Assembly: GCF_021440515.1 (NCBI RefSeq)
Contig: NZ_JAKCMV010000039.1
Span: forward strand, 18,077-82,076
From: Enterobacter asburiae
GTDB lineage: Bacteria > Pseudomonadota > Gammaproteobacteria > Enterobacterales > Enterobacteriaceae
Direction of reading: 5' to 3'
DNA length: 64,000 bases
Part shown: positions 19,331-30,305 of the stretch, piece by piece
Layout: the number at the start of each line of letters is the position of its first letter
Numbering within the stretch: the first letter of the stretch is position 1
Notes under the pieces: model-generated
What the model was told of the DNA's origin: nothing
The model's input: only the letters and a program-made list of their open reading frames with translations
Databases searched by the model: none
Position numbers and translations under genes: made by a program

Positions 19331-20071
19331 TTATTGTAATGCGCGCAGCAGCGCATCGTTGTCGGCGTTATCAGCGATCCGAATATCTTGCCAGCCCAGT
19401 TCCCGGGCGTGGTTCGCCAGACGCTCACTGACGACCAGAAGCCGACAGCGGAGTAACCAGTTTTCACGATACCATTGCGGAATGAGCGACCAGAGCTGTT
19501 GCAGCATTTCGCCGCTGGTGACCACCAGCGTATCCACGCCGCGCCCGTGCCAGCGCATCGCCTCTTCGGCACCGTCATAATGCTTTGCATGGCGCTGATA
19601 ACATTCGCAGAACGTCACCTCAGCGCCGCGCTCGCGCAACGTTTCGCCGAGCAGCTCTCGCCCGCCGTTGCCGCGTAAAATCAACGCACGCTTCCCGGCA
19701 ATAGTTTGTAATTCAGGTAATTGTAGCAAGACTTCGCTAATTTCCCGATCTAACGGATAGCGTATATCTATTCCGCTTACGGTATGCAGCGCCAGCGCGG
19801 TGGTGCGCCCGATGGCAAAATAGTGGGGAGCGGTTGGCCAGCGTAGCCCTGACTGTTGCAGCTGCGCATGGGCAAACTCCACGGCATGTTGCGACAGGGC
19901 AAAGAGCAGATCGCCTTCCTGCAAGGCATGGATCTGGTCGGCGAGCAGGGGCAGCTGCCGACCGGGGGAGAATTCAATTAACGGAAAACTCCAGGCCACC
20001 TGCCCCAGTGTGCGCAGACGGCTCACTAACTGCTCTCCTGCGGGAGAAGGGCGGGTGACGAGAATACTCAT
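19331..20071 (-). CDS. hemD: Uroporphyrinogen-III synthase
   Basis: Cytoplasmic enzyme (246 aa) that cyclises hydroxymethylbilane with inversion of ring D. The N-terminal [13 protein letters not shown] and the two-domain pattern with [12 protein letters not shown] near residue 170 identify the low-similarity HemD family; the length matches E. coli. It overlaps hemC by four bases (ATGA), as expected for successive enzymes whose intermediate is unstable. Confidence 0.96.
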   Translation of the reverse strand: MSILVTRPSPAGEQLVSRLRTLGQVAWSFPLIEFSPGRQLPLLADQIHALQEGDLLFALSQHAVEFAHAQLQQSGLRWPTAPHYFAIGRTTALALHTVSGIDIRYPLDREISEVLLQLPELQTIAGKRALILRGNGGRELLGETLRERGAEVTFCECYQRHAKHYDGAEEAMRWHGRGVDTLVVTSGEMLQQLWSLIPQWYRENWLLRCRLLVVSERLANHARELGWQDIRIADNADNDALLRALQ

Positions 20072-21009
20072 GCAGGGGGCTCTCCGTTATAAACCTCAGC
20101 CAGAATGTCGCGAGCGCCGTTGTTTAACAGCTCCTCAGCCAGCGATACGCCAAGCGCTTCGGCGTCCTGCGGCTTACCGCGACGCTCACCGCGCACCATC
20201 TGAGAACCGTCCGGTGCGCCAACCAGCGCGCGCAGCCACAGTTCACCATCGGTTAATTCAGCATAGCTGCCAATTGGCACCTGACAGCCCCCTTCAAGGC
20301 GGGTATTCATGGCGCGCTCGGCTTTTACGCGGATGGCGGTGTCGTCATGGTTCAGCGGCATGAGCAGCGAACGCGTGCGTTCGTCATCCAGGCGGCACTC
20401 AATGCCGACCGCGCCCTGACCCACGGCCGGGAGCGACAGCTCGGGCGGCATGGCAAAGCGGATGCGTGATTCAAGACCCAGGCGTTTCAGCCCCGCAACG
20501 GCGAGAATAATGGCATCGTATTCGCCGTTATCCAGCTTGCTAAGGCGCGTGCCCACGTTGCCGCGCAGCGAGCGGATAACCAGATCCGGACGGCGCTCGG
20601 CCAGCTGGCACTGACGGCGTAAACTTGACGTGCCAACCACGCTGCCGGTCGGCAACGCATCGAGCGAGTCATACTGGTTTGAGACAAAGGCGTCGCGCGG
20701 ATCTTCGCGCTCGCAGATGGTCACCAGCCCCAGACCTTCCGGGAACTCGACGGGCACATCTTTCATGGAATGGACGGCGATATCGGCGCGGTTATCAAGC
20801 AATGCAAGTTCCAGCTCTTTGACAAACAAGCCTTTTCCGCCCACTTTCGCCAGGGGGGTATCAAGGATCACGTCACCGCGCGTCACCATAGGCACCAGCT
20901 CGACGCGTAATCCGGAATGGCAGGCTTCAAGGCGCTGCTTAACATATTGTGCCTGCCAGAGCGCGAGGGGGCTTTGGCGTGTGGCAATTCTCAAAACATT
21001 GTCTAACAT
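20068..21009 (-). CDS. hemC: Porphobilinogen deaminase (hydroxymethylbilane synthase)
   Basis: Polymerises four porphobilinogen molecules. The start at 21009 ([19 protein letters not shown]) gives 313 aa as in E. coli; seven upstream codons in frame are not conserved. The substrate-binding SSLRRQ is near residue 128 and HSMKDVP near 80. The dipyrromethane-cofactor cysteine lies in [14 protein letters not shown] near 242. First gene of hemCDXY, divergent from cyaA. Confidence 0.98.
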   Translation of the reverse strand: MLDNVLRIATRQSPLALWQAQYVKQRLEACHSGLRVELVPMVTRGDVILDTPLAKVGGKGLFVKELELALLDNRADIAVHSMKDVPVEFPEGLGLVTICEREDPRDAFVSNQYDSLDALPTGSVVGTSSLRRQCQLAERRPDLVIRSLRGNVGTRLSKLDNGEYDAIILAVAGLKRLGLESRIRFAMPPELSLPAVGQGAVGIECRLDDERTRSLLMPLNHDDTAIRVKAERAMNTRLEGGCQVPIGSYAELTDGELWLRALVGAPDGSQMVRGERRGKPQDAEALGVSLAEELLNNGARDILAEVYNGEPPA

Positions 21010-21358
21010 GCTTGTTACCGTCATTATCAATCACTAACCATCCTAACATTGTTGACTCTCGGATGGCAGTTTTACGGTTGATGAAGATAAAGAGGGACAA
21101 GCCGGCGTTCTCGTCAGCCACAGCCGTATTCGGGAATTTACACGTTCAGAACGATGCTACACTTGTATGTAGCGCATCTTTCTTTACGGTCAATCGGCAA
21201 GGTGTTAAATTGATCACGTTTTAGACCATTTTTTCGTCTGTACCACCATAAAGATAAGGGCGAAAAAGGGTAACGGTTATCTTTTTGAAATACTGCGGGC
21301 TCGCCACTGTTCGATTTTTGAAGAGATCGCGATTCCCGGAAACATCAGGCGATACGTC
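21010..21358. promoter_or_regulatory. Divergent hemC-cyaA control region
   Basis: 349 bp without a gene separate the two divergent starts. They hold promoters for both directions and the CRP site listed separately at 21200-21221. No coding frame is supported. AT-rich stretches near 21050-21090 and 21215-21275 are consistent with promoters, but I do not assign exact -10/-35 boxes. Confidence 0.7.
21200..21221 (+). promoter_or_regulatory. CRP operator of cyaA
   Basis: GGTGTTAAATTGATCACGTT contains TGTTA-N6-TCACG, close to TGTGA-N6-TCACA, and corresponds to the E. coli cyaA P2 site through which cAMP-CRP represses adenylate cyclase. It lies about 140 bp before the cyaA start codon. Confidence 0.75.
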
Positions 21359-23902
21359 TTGTACCTCTATATTGAGACTCTGAAACAGAGACTGGATGCC
21401 ATCAACCAACTGCGTGTCGATCGCGCGCTTGCTGCGATGGGACCTGCTTTCCAGCAGGTTTACAGTCTACTGCCGACATTATTGCACTATCACCATCCGC
21501 TGATGCCGGGTTACCTCGATGGTAACGTTCCCCAGGGCATTTGCCTCTTCACGCCTGATGAAACCCAACAGCACTATCTGAACGAGCTGGAACTTTACCG
21601 TGGAATGCCGCCGCAGGAATCACCCAAAGGTGAACTGCCGATCACCGGCGTTTACTCTATGGGAAGTACCTCTTCGGTAGGGCAAAGCTGTTCCTCTGAC
21701 CTGGATATCTGGGTCTGCCATCAATCCTGGCTCGATAACGACGAGCGCCAGCTGTTGCAGCGTAAATGCAGTCTGCTGGAGAGCTGGGCGGCCTCGCTCG
21801 GCGTGGAAGTGAGCTTCTTCCTGATTGATGAAAACCGTTTCCGCCACAACGAAAGCGGCAGTCTGGGTGGTGAAGACTGCGGCTCGACGCAGCACATCCT
21901 GCTGCTTGATGAGTTTTACCGTACTGCCGTTCGTCTGGCGGGTAAGCGTATTCTGTGGAATATGGTGCCGTGCGACGAAGAAGAGCATTACGACGACTAC
22001 GTGATGTCGCTGTACTCGCAGGGCGTGCTGACGCCAAACGAGTGGCTGGATCTGGGCGGCCTGAGCTCCCTGTCGGCGGAAGAGTACTTTGGCGCAAGCC
22101 TGTGGCAGCTCTATAAAAGTATCGACTCACCGTACAAAGCGGTGCTGAAAACCCTGCTGCTCGAAGCCTACTCCTGGGAATACCCAACGCCGCGCCTGCT
22201 GGCGAAAGACATCAAACAGCGTCTGCACGACGGGGAAATTGTCTCCTTCGGGCTGGACGCGTACTGCATGATGCTGGAACGCGTCACCGAATACCTGAAA
22301 GCCATCGACGACACCACGCGCCTTGACCTGGTGCGTCGATGTTTCTATCTCAAAGTATGCGAAAAACTGAGCCGCGAGCGCGCCTGCGTGGGCTGGCGTC
22401 GTGAAGTGGTCAGTCAGTTAGTCAAAGAGTGGGGTTGGGACGAAGAGCGTCTGTCCATGCTCGACAACCGCGCCAACTGGAAAATCGATCAGGTGCGTGA
22501 AGCGCACAACGAACTGCTCGATGCGATGATGCAAAGCTACCGTAACCTGATCCGCTTTGCGCGCCGTAACAACCTCAGCGTTTCCGCCAGCCCGCAGGAT
22601 ATCGGGGTCTTGACCCGTAAGCTGTACGCCGCGTTTGAAGCGCTGCCGGGTAAAGTGACGCTGGTGAACCCGCAGATTTCGCCCGATCTCTCTGAGCCAA
22701 ATCTCACCTTTATTTACGTGCCGCCGGGCCGTGCGAACCGCACCGGCTGGTATCTGTATAACCGTGCGCCAAGCATGGACTCGATCATCAGCCATCAGCC
22801 GCTGGAATATAACCGCTATCTGAACAAGCTGGTGGCCTGGGCGTGGTTTAACGGCCTGCTGACCTCGCGCACCCGGTTGTTTATCAAGGGCAACGAGGTG
22901 GTCGATCTCGCTAAGTTGCAGGAGATGGTGGCGGACGTGTCGCACCACTTCCCGCTGCGCCTGCCTGCGCCAACGCCGAAAGCGCTCTACAGCCCGTGTG
23001 AAATTCGCCATCTGGCGATTATCGTCAACCTGGAATATGACCCGACGGCGGCCTTCCGCAATCAGGTAGTCCATTTTGATTTCCGCAAGCTGGACGTCTT
23101 CAGCTTTGGCGAGCAGCAAAACTGCCTGGTGGGCAGCGTCGATCTGCTGTACCGCAACTCGTGGAACGAAGTGCGTACCCTGCACTTCAACGGCGAGCAG
23201 GCGATGATCGAAGCGCTGAAAACGATTCTCGGCAAGATGCATCAGGATGCCGCACCGCCGGACAGCGTTGAGGTGTTCTGCTACAGCCAGCATCTGCGTG
23301 GCCTGATCCGTACCCGCGTGCAGCAGCTGGTGTCTGAGTGTATTGAGCTTCGCCTTTCCAGTACCCGTCATGAAACCGGGCGCTTTAAAGCGCTGCGCGT
23401 GTCAGGGCAGACCTGGGGCCTGTTCTTTGAACGCCTGAACGTATCGGTGCAGAAGCTGGAAAACGCGATTGAGTTTTACGGCGCGATTTCGCACAACAAG
23501 CTGCACGGTTTGTCGGTGCAGGTTGAAACGAACCACGTCAAACTGCCGCAGGTGGTAGACGGCTTCGCCAGCGAAGGGATTATTCAGTTCTTCTTTGAGG
23601 AGTCGGGCAACGACGCCGGTTTCAATATCTATATTCTGGATGAAACCAACCGTGCCGAGGTGTATCACCACTGCGAGGGCAGTAAAGAGGAGCTGGTGCG
23701 TGACGTCAGCCGCTTCTACTCGTCGTCGCACGATCGCTTTACCTACGGCTCAAGCTTTATCAACTTCAACCTGCCGCAGTTCTACCAGATCGTGAACGTG
23801 GACGGCCGCGCGCAGGTGATCCCGTTCCGTACCCAGGCCATTGCGCCCGCAGTGCCTGCGAATCAGGATACGACCCCGCTGTTGCAGCAGTATTTCTCCT
23901 GA
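21359..23902 (+). CDS. cyaA: Class I adenylate cyclase
   Basis: Makes cAMP from ATP; active when phosphorylated EIIA-Glc binds. It is 847 aa. The start is TTG ([15 protein letters not shown]), the same inefficient start used in E. coli. The N-terminal catalytic half has the nucleotidyltransferase signature [17 protein letters not shown] near residues 100-118 with paired aspartates. The C-terminal regulatory half ends [11 protein letters not shown]. Synthesis is probably limited both by CRP at the promoter and by the TTG codon. Confidence 0.98.
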   Translation: MYLYIETLKQRLDAINQLRVDRALAAMGPAFQQVYSLLPTLLHYHHPLMPGYLDGNVPQGICLFTPDETQQHYLNELELYRGMPPQESPKGELPITGVYSMGSTSSVGQSCSSDLDIWVCHQSWLDNDERQLLQRKCSLLESWAASLGVEVSFFLIDENRFRHNESGSLGGEDCGSTQHILLLDEFYRTAVRLAGKRILWNMVPCDEEEHYDDYVMSLYSQGVLTPNEWLDLGGLSSLSAEEYFGASLWQLYKSIDSPYKAVLKTLLLEAYSWEYPTPRLLAKDIKQRLHDGEIVSFGLDAYCMMLERVTEYLKAIDDTTRLDLVRRCFYLKVCEKLSRERACVGWRREVVSQLVKEWGWDEERLSMLDNRANWKIDQVREAHNELLDAMMQSYRNLIRFARRNNLSVSASPQDIGVLTRKLYAAFEALPGKVTLVNPQISPDLSEPNLTFIYVPPGRANRTGWYLYNRAPSMDSIISHQPLEYNRYLNKLVAWAWFNGLLTSRTRLFIKGNEVVDLAKLQEMVADVSHHFPLRLPAPTPKALYSPCEIRHLAIIVNLEYDPTAAFRNQVVHFDFRKLDVFSFGEQQNCLVGSVDLLYRNSWNEVRTLHFNGEQAMIEALKTILGKMHQDAAPPDSVEVFCYSQHLRGLIRTRVQQLVSECIELRLSSTRHETGRFKALRVSGQTWGLFFERLNVSVQKLENAIEFYGAISHNKLHGLSVQVETNHVKLPQVVDGFASEGIIQFFFEESGNDAGFNIYILDETNRAEVYHHCEGSKEELVRDVSRFYSSSHDRFTYGSSFINFNLPQFYQIVNVDGRAQVIPFRTQAIAPAVPANQDTTPLLQQYFS

Positions 23903-23910
23903 GGGCTTTT

Positions 23911-23987
23911 CGCCGGGTGGCGCTTACGCTTACCCGGCCTACGTTCGAGCCGTTGTAGGCCCGGTAAGGCGTAGCCGCCACCGGGCA
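23911..23987. repeat. BIME: two inverted REP units
   Basis: Two REP palindromes in opposite orientation (around GCCGGGTGGCGCTTACGC and GGCCCGGTAAGGCGTAGCC) lie between cyaA and the convergent cyaY. They can form hairpins that stabilise mRNA 3' ends or bind gyrase/IHF. The pattern is seen directly. Confidence 0.9.
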
Positions 23988-23993
23988 ACAAAA

Positions 23994-24314
23994 CTATCTG
24001 AAACTCACCACCTCGCCCGCCTGCGCGGTTGCGGCCTGCTCGAGCAGATCCCAGAACGTTTCACCGCTGCGGTCGCATACCCACTCGTCACCTTTCAGAT
24101 CGAAATGATAGCCACCCTGCTTCGCGGCCAGCCATACCTGGTGAAGCGGCTCCTGGCGGTTAATAATAATCTTGCTGCCGTTTTCGAAGCTGAGGGTCAG
24201 GATACCGCCGTTGATTTCACAATCGATATCGCTATCGCCGTCCCAGTCGTCCAGGCGCTCTTCGATGGTCATCCACAGGGTGTCGGCAAGGCGATGGAAT
24301 TCACTGTCGTTCAT
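23994..24314 (-). CDS. cyaY: Frataxin-like iron-sulfur protein CyaY
   Basis: Small cytoplasmic frataxin homologue (106 aa) that binds iron and IscS and modulates Fe-S cluster assembly. The N-terminal helix is acidic ([16 protein letters not shown] near residues 18-33), followed by the beta-sheet with [20 protein letters not shown] near 50-75, characteristic of frataxins. It is convergent with cyaA and divergent from lptM. Confidence 0.97.
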   Translation of the reverse strand: MNDSEFHRLADTLWMTIEERLDDWDGDSDIDCEINGGILTLSFENGSKIIINRQEPLHQVWLAAKQGGYHFDLKGDEWVCDRSGETFWDLLEQAATAQAGEVVSFR

Positions 24315-24448
24315 GGTTTTGTTCCTGTTTTTCGTGATGGCGGCAGTATAACGCTAAATAATTCCCGTTGCAGGAAAGCGGCAAACTCTTGCTTTTGTGT
24401 CTTCTCCTGCGATGATAGAAAAAGATTTGAGCTTATGGGCAACTTATA

Positions 24449-24652
24449 ATGAAAAACGTTTTTCGAACGCTCGCCGTTCTCGTCACTCTGTTTAGCCTGA
24501 CCGGTTGTGGGCTAAAAGGGCCACTTTACTTCCCGCCAGCCGATAAAACCGCGCCGCCGCCGACCAAACCGGCACCAAGCACCATTGAATCGTCGTCGCC
24601 GGACACCAACGATCGCGGCAATGACGGTGGTCCGACTCAGGTTAATATCTGA
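24449..24652 (+). CDS. lptM: Lipoprotein LptM (YifL), LPS translocon assembly factor
   Basis: A 67-aa lipoprotein: a basic N-terminus and hydrophobic signal with lipobox LTGC (Cys near residue 20), then [10 protein letters not shown] and a Pro/Ser/Asp-rich tail. In E. coli this protein aids oxidative maturation of LptD in the outer-membrane LPS translocon. It is too small for domains beyond the conserved GLKGPLYFP box. Upstream of dapF, 35 nt gap. Confidence 0.93.
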   Translation: MKNVFRTLAVLVTLFSLTGCGLKGPLYFPPADKTAPPPTKPAPSTIESSSPDTNDRGNDGGPTQVNI

Positions 24653-24687
24653 CAATTACGTTCTGTACCCGCGCAATGGAGCAAATG

Positions 24688-25512
24688 ATGCAGTTCTCTA
24701 AAATGCATGGCCTTGGCAACGACTTTATGGTCGTCGACGCGGTAACGCAGAATGTCTTTTTCTCACCAGAGCTGATCCGCCGCCTGGCGGATCGTCATCT
24801 GGGCGTGGGGTTTGATCAGCTGCTGGTAGTTGAACCGCCCTACGATCCCGATCTCGATTTCCACTACCGGATCTTTAACGCCGACGGCGGCGAAGTCTCG
24901 CAATGCGGCAACGGCGCGCGCTGTTTTGCCCGCTTTGTCCGCCTGAAAGGGCTGACCAACAAGCGCGATATCCGCGTAAGCACCGCCAATGGTCGCATGG
25001 TACTGAGCGTCACCGACGATGAGCTGGTGCGCGTGAACATGGGCGAGCCCAACTTCGAGCCTTCCGCCGTGCCGTTTCGCGCCAACAAAGCGGAAAAGAC
25101 CTATATTATGCGTGCGGCCGAGCAGACAGTATTGTGCGGCGTGGTCTCGATGGGGAACCCCCACTGCGTAATTCAGGTCGATGACGTGGAAACCGCCGCC
25201 GTCGAAACGCTCGGGCCGGTGCTTGAGAGCCACGAACGTTTCCCGGAACGGGCGAACATCGGCTTTATGCAGGTGGTTAAACGCGAACACATTCGCCTGC
25301 GCGTGTTTGAACGCGGTGCGGGTGAAACGCAGGCCTGCGGCAGCGGTGCCTGTGCGGCAGTAGCCGTGGGGATCGCTCAGGGATTACTGGCAGAAGAGGT
25401 TCGCGTGGAGTTGCCAGGCGGGCGTCTTGATATCGCCTGGAAAGGACCGGGTCATCCACTCTATATGACTGGCCCGGCGGCACATGTCTATGACGGGTTT
25501 ATCCATCTATGA
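24688..25512 (+). CDS. dapF: Diaminopimelate epimerase
   Basis: PLP-independent epimerase making meso-diaminopimelate for lysine and peptidoglycan. The start at 24688 ([13 protein letters not shown]) gives 274 aa as in E. coli; an in-frame ATG four codons earlier is possible but not conserved. The two catalytic cysteines lie in [12 protein letters not shown] near residue 73 and in ACGSGACAA near 217, in the symmetric domains. It overlaps yigA by four bases. Confidence 0.98.
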   Translation: MQFSKMHGLGNDFMVVDAVTQNVFFSPELIRRLADRHLGVGFDQLLVVEPPYDPDLDFHYRIFNADGGEVSQCGNGARCFARFVRLKGLTNKRDIRVSTANGRMVLSVTDDELVRVNMGEPNFEPSAVPFRANKAEKTYIMRAAEQTVLCGVVSMGNPHCVIQVDDVETAAVETLGPVLESHERFPERANIGFMQVVKREHIRLRVFERGAGETQACGSGACAAVAVGIAQGLLAEEVRVELPGGRLDIAWKGPGHPLYMTGPAAHVYDGFIHL

Positions 25513-26216
25513 AACAACCAGGGGAAGAGCTACAGGACACGTTGACGGAGCTGGACGACAGCGCTGTTGCTGAATATCTGCTGAACAATCCTGAGTTCTT
25601 TATCCGCAATGCGCGCATCGTTGAACAGATGCGCGTGCCTCATCCGGTACGTGAGTCCGTCTCGCTGGTCGAATGGCACATGGCGCGCTCGCGCAACCAC
25701 ATCCATCAGCTCGAAGAGAACATGACGCTGCTGATGGAGCAGGCCAACAACAACGAAAGCCTGTTCTATCGTTTGCTGCACTTGCAGGCGCGTCTGGCGT
25801 CGGCGCACAGCCTTGACGAGTTCCTCAGCCGCTTTCACCGCTGGGCGCGCGAGCTGGGGCTGGCGGGCGCGACCATTCGCCTCTTCCCTGATCGCTGGCG
25901 CATCGGCGCGCCGTCTGGCTTCACCCATCTGGCGCTGAGCCGTCAGGCGTTTGAACCCCTGCGCATTCAGCGTCTTGGACAGGCGCATCACTATCTTGGC
26001 CCGCTAAACGGACCAGAGCTGCTGGTGGTGCTGCCGGAAGCCAAAGCGATTGGCTCGGTGGCAATGTCGCTGATGGGCCGCGACGGCGATTTGGGCGTCA
26101 TGCTCTTTACCAGCCGCGACGCGCATCATTACGAGCAGGGGCAGGGCACGCACCTGTTGCAGGAGTTAGCGCTGATGTTGCCCGAGCTGCTGGAGCGCTG
26201 GATTGAACGCATATGA
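25509..26216 (+). CDS. yigA: DUF484 protein YigA
   Basis: A 235-aa soluble protein of the DUF484 (GAF-like) family. It has an N-terminal helical part with [22 protein letters not shown], a coiled-coil-like stretch ([24 protein letters not shown]), and a C-terminal GAF-like domain. No catalytic residues are recognised and the function is unknown. It is embedded between dapF and xerC with ATGA overlaps on both sides, so it is co-translated with them. Confidence 0.92.
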   Translation: MKQPGEELQDTLTELDDSAVAEYLLNNPEFFIRNARIVEQMRVPHPVRESVSLVEWHMARSRNHIHQLEENMTLLMEQANNNESLFYRLLHLQARLASAHSLDEFLSRFHRWARELGLAGATIRLFPDRWRIGAPSGFTHLALSRQAFEPLRIQRLGQAHHYLGPLNGPELLVVLPEAKAIGSVAMSLMGRDGDLGVMLFTSRDAHHYEQGQGTHLLQELALMLPELLERWIERI

Positions 26217-27115
26217 CGGACGGACTTCTCGCGAATGACGTTGCGCGCTTTTTGCGTTACCTCGGCGTTGAGCGCCAGCTTAGCCCGATAACGCTGCTTA
26301 ACTATCAGCGTCAGCTTGATGCCATCATTCAGATAGCCGACGAGATCGGCCTGAAAAGCTGGCAACAATGTGACGCTGCGACCGTGCGGGCCGTTGTGGT
26401 GCGCAGCCGTCGTAAAGGGTTAAGCCCGGCGAGCCTGGCGCTCAGGCTCTCTGCGCTGCGCAGCTTCTTCGACTGGCTGGTGAGCCAGGGTGGACTAAAA
26501 GCGAACCCGGCCAAAGGGATCGCCACGCCAAAAGCGCCGCGCCATCTGCCGAAAAACATCGACGTCGACGACGTGAATCGCCTGCTGGATATCGATCTTA
26601 ACGATCCGCTGGCCGTGCGCGATCGCGCGATGCTTGAGGTGATGTACGGTGCGGGCCTGCGTCTGTCGGAGCTGGTGAACCTCGATTTAAAACATCTCGA
26701 TCTGGAATCCGGCGAAGTATGGGTGATGGGTAAAGGCAGCAAAGAGCGCCGCCTGCCGATTGGCCGTAACGCGGTGGCCTGGATTGAGCACTGGCTGGAT
26801 CTGCGCGGGCTGTTTGGTGCCGAGGAAAACGCGCTGTTTTTATCGAAGCTCGGCAAGCGGATATCGGCGCGTAACGTGCAGAAGCGTTTTGCGGAGTGGG
26901 GCATTAAGCAGGGGCTGAACAGCCACGTTCACCCGCACAAGCTGCGCCACTCCTTTGCGACCCATATGCTCGAATCGAGCGGCGACCTGCGCGGCGTGCA
27001 GGAGCTTCTGGGCCACGCCAATCTGTCGACCACTCAAATATATACCCACTTAGACTTTCAACACCTTGCCTCGGTGTACGACGCGGCGCATCCACGCGCC
27101 AAACGGGGGAAATAA
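26213..27115 (+). CDS. xerC: Site-specific tyrosine recombinase XerC
   Basis: Acts with XerD at dif to resolve chromosome dimers. It is 300 aa: an N-terminal SAM-like DNA-binding domain ([17 protein letters not shown]) and a C-terminal catalytic domain. Catalytic residues are visible as Arg in GAGLRLSEL, Lys in [10 protein letters not shown], His-x-x-Arg in [10 protein letters not shown], His in [10 protein letters not shown] and the nucleophile Tyr in QIYTHLD. Part of the dapF-yigA-xerC-yigB operon. Confidence 0.98.
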   Translation: MTDGLLANDVARFLRYLGVERQLSPITLLNYQRQLDAIIQIADEIGLKSWQQCDAATVRAVVVRSRRKGLSPASLALRLSALRSFFDWLVSQGGLKANPAKGIATPKAPRHLPKNIDVDDVNRLLDIDLNDPLAVRDRAMLEVMYGAGLRLSELVNLDLKHLDLESGEVWVMGKGSKERRLPIGRNAVAWIEHWLDLRGLFGAEENALFLSKLGKRISARNVQKRFAEWGIKQGLNSHVHPHKLRHSFATHMLESSGDLRGVQELLGHANLSTTQIYTHLDFQHLASVYDAAHPRAKRGK

Positions 27116-27831
27116 TGCGTTTTTACCGCCCACTGGGTCAGATTTCTGCACTTACGTTTGACCTTGATGACACCCTTTATGACAACCGCCCTGTGATCCT
27201 GCGTACCGAACAGGAGTCGCTGGCGTTTGTGCAGAATTACCATCCTGCGCTGAAGACGATGCAGAACAAAGACTTCCAGCAGCTGCGTCAGGCGCTACGG
27301 GAAACCGAGCCTGAGATTTATCACGACGTGACGGAATGGCGTCGCCGCGCGGTGGAGCAGGCGATGCTCAACGCCGGAATGAGCGCGCGCGATGCGGCTA
27401 TTGGCGCAGAGGCGTCGATGGCGAACTTTGCCAAATGGCGCAGCCGTATCGACGTGCCGCAGGAAACTCACGACACCCTGAAGGCGCTGGCGGAAAAATG
27501 GCCGCTGGTGGCGATCACCAACGGTAACGCCCAGCCGGAGCTGTTCGGCCTGGGCGACTATTTTGAGTTTGTGCTGCGCGCTGGCCCGGACGGACGCTCG
27601 AAGCCGTTCAACGACATGTACCATCTGGCGGCGGAAAAGCTGAACCTGCCGCTCTGGGAAATTTTGCACGTCGGCGATGACCTGACCACCGACGTTGCCG
27701 GGGCGATCCGCTGTGGAATGCAGGCCTGCTGGATCAGGCCGGAAAATGCCGATCTGATGCAGGCCCGCGACAGCCGCCTGCTGCCGCACATCGAAATTTC
27801 GCGGTTGGCATCCCTTACTACGCTGATATAA
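27115..27831 (+). CDS. yigB: HAD-family phosphatase YigB (FMN phosphatase activity)
   Basis: A 238-aa haloacid dehalogenase-like hydrolase. Motif I is [12 protein letters not shown] near residue 16 (nucleophile and acid Asp), motif II AITN near 133, and motif [18 protein letters not shown] near 185. E. coli YigB dephosphorylates FMN and other small phosphoesters. It shares one base with the xerC stop. The uvrD promoter begins inside its 3' end. Confidence 0.94.
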   Translation: MRFYRPLGQISALTFDLDDTLYDNRPVILRTEQESLAFVQNYHPALKTMQNKDFQQLRQALRETEPEIYHDVTEWRRRAVEQAMLNAGMSARDAAIGAEASMANFAKWRSRIDVPQETHDTLKALAEKWPLVAITNGNAQPELFGLGDYFEFVLRAGPDGRSKPFNDMYHLAAEKLNLPLWEILHVGDDLTTDVAGAIRCGMQACWIRPENADLMQARDSRLLPHIEISRLASLTTLI

Positions 27832-27832
27832 T
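27805..27832 (+). promoter_or_regulatory. uvrD promoter
   Basis: TTGGCA (27805-27810), a 16-nt spacer and a consensus TATAAT (27827-27832) overlap the last codons of yigB. The LexA box begins 11 nt downstream. Confidence 0.75.
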
Positions 27833-27843
27833 CACCAGTACTT

Positions 27844-27859
27844 CTGTATAAATTAACAG
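27844..27859 (+). promoter_or_regulatory. LexA (SOS) box of uvrD
   Basis: CTGT-ATAAATTA-ACAG is a full CTGT-N8-ACAG palindrome with an AT-rich core, located over the expected early transcribed region of uvrD. This agrees with SOS induction of uvrD. Confidence 0.9.
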
Positions 27860-27908
27860 TGTGTCCGGTAGCCTTCGGTTGCCGAACACCCTATTTGTGA
27901 CGGTGCCA

Positions 27909-30071
27909 ATGGACGTTTCTTTCCTGCTCGACAGCCTCAATGATAAACAGCGCGAAGCGGTTGCCGCCTCGCGGACCAACCTGCTGGTACTGGCTGGAGC
28001 GGGCAGTGGTAAGACGCGCGTGCTGGTTCACCGTATCGCCTGGCTTCAGAGCGTGGAAAACTGCTCCCCGTACTCGATCATGGCGGTGACCTTTACCAAC
28101 AAGGCGGCGGCGGAGATGCGCCACCGTATCGCGCAGCTGATGGGCAGCAGCCAGGGCGGCATGTGGGTCGGCACCTTCCACGGCCTGGCGCACCGCCTGC
28201 TGCGCGCGCACCATATGGACGCCAACCTGCCGCAGGATTTCCAGATCCTCGACAGCGAAGACCAGCTGCGTCTGCTGAAGCGCCTGATCAAGGCGATGAA
28301 CCTCGACGAGAAGCAGTGGCCGCCGCGTCAGGCAATGTGGTACATCAACGGCCAGAAAGACGAAGGGCTGCGCCCGCACCATATTCAGAGCTTCGGCAAT
28401 CCGGTTGAGCAGACCTGGCAGAAGGTCTATCAGGCCTATCAGGAAGCGTGCGATCGCGCCGGGCTGGTGGACTTCGCCGAGCTGCTGCTGCGCGCCCACG
28501 AGCTGTGGCTCAACAAACCGCACATTCTTCAGCACTACCGCGAGCGTTTCACCAACATCCTGGTGGACGAATTCCAGGATACCAACAACATTCAGTACGC
28601 GTGGATCCGCCTGCTGGCGGGCGATACCGGCAAAGTGATGATCGTGGGTGACGATGACCAGTCCATCTACGGCTGGCGCGGCGCGCAGGTTGAAAACATC
28701 CAGCGCTTCCTGAACGACTTCCCCGGCGCGCAAACCATCCGTCTGGAGCAGAACTACCGCTCCACCAACAACATTCTGAGCGCCGCCAACGCCCTGATTG
28801 AAAACAACAACGGGCGTCTGGGCAAAAAGCTGTGGACCGACGGCGTCGACGGCGAACCTATCTCTATCTACTGTGCGTTCAACGAACTCGACGAAGCCCG
28901 CTTCGTGGTGAACCGCATTAAAACCTGGCAGGACAACGGCGGCGCGCTGGAGCAGTGCGCCATTCTCTATCGCAGCAACGCCCAGTCGCGCGTGCTGGAA
29001 GAGGCGCTCTTGCAGGTAAGCATGCCGTACCGTATTTACGGCGGGATGCGCTTCTTCGAACGTCAGGAAATCAAAGATGCGCTCTCCTATCTGCGCCTGA
29101 TTGCTAACCGCAACGACGACGCGGCCTTTGAGCGCGTGGTGAATACCCCGACGCGCGGCATCGGCGATCGCACGCTGGACGTGGTGCGTCAGGCCTCCCG
29201 CGATCGTCAGCTTACCCTGTGGCAGGCGTGTCGCGAGCTGTTGCAGGAAAAAGCCCTCGCCGGACGCGCGGCCAGCGCGTTGCAGCGCTTCATCGAGCTG
29301 ATTGATGCGCTGGCGCAGGAAACATCGGATATGCCGCTGCATGTCCAGACCGACCGGGTGATTAAAGACTCCGGCCTGTGGATGATGTACGAGCAGGAGA
29401 AGGGCGAAAAAGGCCAGACCCGTATTGAGAACTTAGAGGAACTGGTGACGGCAACGCGCCAGTTCAGCTACAACGAAGAAGACGAAGACTTAATGCCGCT
29501 ACAGGCGTTCCTCTCTCACGCGGCGCTGGAAGCGGGCGAGGGGCAGGCGGATACCTGGCAGGACGCGGTTCAGCTGATGACCCTGCACTCCGCGAAAGGT
29601 CTGGAGTTCCCGCAGGTGTTTATCGTCGGGATGGAAGAGGGGATGTTCCCGAGCCAGATGTCGCTGGACGAAGGCGGTCGTCTGGAAGAGGAGCGTCGTC
29701 TGGCCTACGTGGGCGTGACCCGTGCGATGCAAAAGCTGACGCTGACCTACGCCGAAACGCGTCGTCTGTACGGCAAAGAGGTTTACCACCGTCCGTCGCG
29801 CTTTATCGGCGAACTGCCGGAAGAGTGCGTGGAAGAGGTGCGTCTGCGCGCCAGCATCAGCCGTCCGGTCAGCCATCAGCGGATGGGCACCCCGATGTCG
29901 GAAAACGACACCGGCTACAAGCTTGGACAGCGCGTGCGTCATGCCAAGTTCGGTGAAGGCACCATCGTGAACCTCGAAGGCAGCGGCGATCACAGCCGCG
30001 TGCAGGTGGCGTTCCAGGGGCAGGGGATTAAATGGCTGGTTGCCGCTTATGCGCGTCTGGAAACCGTGTAA
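27909..30071 (+). CDS. uvrD: DNA helicase II UvrD
   Basis: SF1A 3'-5' helicase of nucleotide excision and mismatch repair. The start at 27909 (MDVSFLLDSLNDKQREA) gives 720 aa as in E. coli; 16 upstream codons are open but not conserved. Motif I is GAGSGKT near residue 29, motif II DEFQDTN near 220, motif III GDDDQSIYGWRGA near 246, and motif VI VGVTRAMQKL near 600. The C-terminal Tudor-like domain (GYKLGQRVRHAKFGEGTIV) binds RNA polymerase and UvrB. Confidence 0.99.
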   Translation: MDVSFLLDSLNDKQREAVAASRTNLLVLAGAGSGKTRVLVHRIAWLQSVENCSPYSIMAVTFTNKAAAEMRHRIAQLMGSSQGGMWVGTFHGLAHRLLRAHHMDANLPQDFQILDSEDQLRLLKRLIKAMNLDEKQWPPRQAMWYINGQKDEGLRPHHIQSFGNPVEQTWQKVYQAYQEACDRAGLVDFAELLLRAHELWLNKPHILQHYRERFTNILVDEFQDTNNIQYAWIRLLAGDTGKVMIVGDDDQSIYGWRGAQVENIQRFLNDFPGAQTIRLEQNYRSTNNILSAANALIENNNGRLGKKLWTDGVDGEPISIYCAFNELDEARFVVNRIKTWQDNGGALEQCAILYRSNAQSRVLEEALLQVSMPYRIYGGMRFFERQEIKDALSYLRLIANRNDDAAFERVVNTPTRGIGDRTLDVVRQASRDRQLTLWQACRELLQEKALAGRAASALQRFIELIDALAQETSDMPLHVQTDRVIKDSGLWMMYEQEKGEKGQTRIENLEELVTATRQFSYNEEDEDLMPLQAFLSHAALEAGEGQADTWQDAVQLMTLHSAKGLEFPQVFIVGMEEGMFPSQMSLDEGGRLEEERRLAYVGVTRAMQKLTLTYAETRRLYGKEVYHRPSRFIGELPEECVEEVRLRASISRPVSHQRMGTPMSENDTGYKLGQRVRHAKFGEGTIVNLEGSGDHSRVQVAFQGQGIKWLVAAYARLETV

Positions 30072-30220
30072 CATTCAGAAAAATATCATTATTTTGTAAT
30101 TATCTGCTAGCCTTATAGATTAAGGGTCAATTATTGGTCTTCAGCGTTTCGTTGCGTGTTGACGCCACAGTTACTGCTGGCGTAACATGCGCGCACGATT
30201 ACGCTAAGAGGACATTCGCC

Positions 30221-30277
30221 TTGGACACACCCAGTAGATACTGGCTCAATTCCCTGTCATCCAGGAACAACTCCTAA
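30221..30277 (+). CDS. corL: Leader peptide CorL of the corA mRNA
   Basis: An 18-codon frame (LDTPSRYWLNSLSSRNNS from a TTG start, then TAA) lies in the 354-nt uvrD-corA interval. AGAGG stands 9-10 nt before the TTG. In Salmonella a short translated leader, corL, controls Rho-dependent termination in the corA leader; position and size fit that role. I did not verify the peptide sequence against Salmonella. The start codon is non-standard, so support comes from the Shine-Dalgarno and context. Confidence 0.55.
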   Translation: MDTPSRYWLNSLSSRNNS

Positions 30278-30305
30278 GGCTATCTCCTCTTGCTGATGGC
30301 CTTAG
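30274..30305 (+). promoter_or_regulatory. corA leader hairpin overlapping the corL stop
   Basis: CTAAGGC at 30274-30280, which includes the corL stop codon, pairs with GCCTTAG at 30299-30305. A ribosome finishing corL would open this hairpin, a layout suited to coupling leader translation to RNA folding and Rho access. Structure seen; mechanism inferred from Salmonella corA. Confidence 0.5.

Noticed and set aside
27891..29342. A 483-codon minus-strand frame opposite uvrD
   Set aside because: Antisense shadow of the UvrD coding sequence; no recognisable domain and His/Gln/Val-rich composition typical of reversed codon bias.
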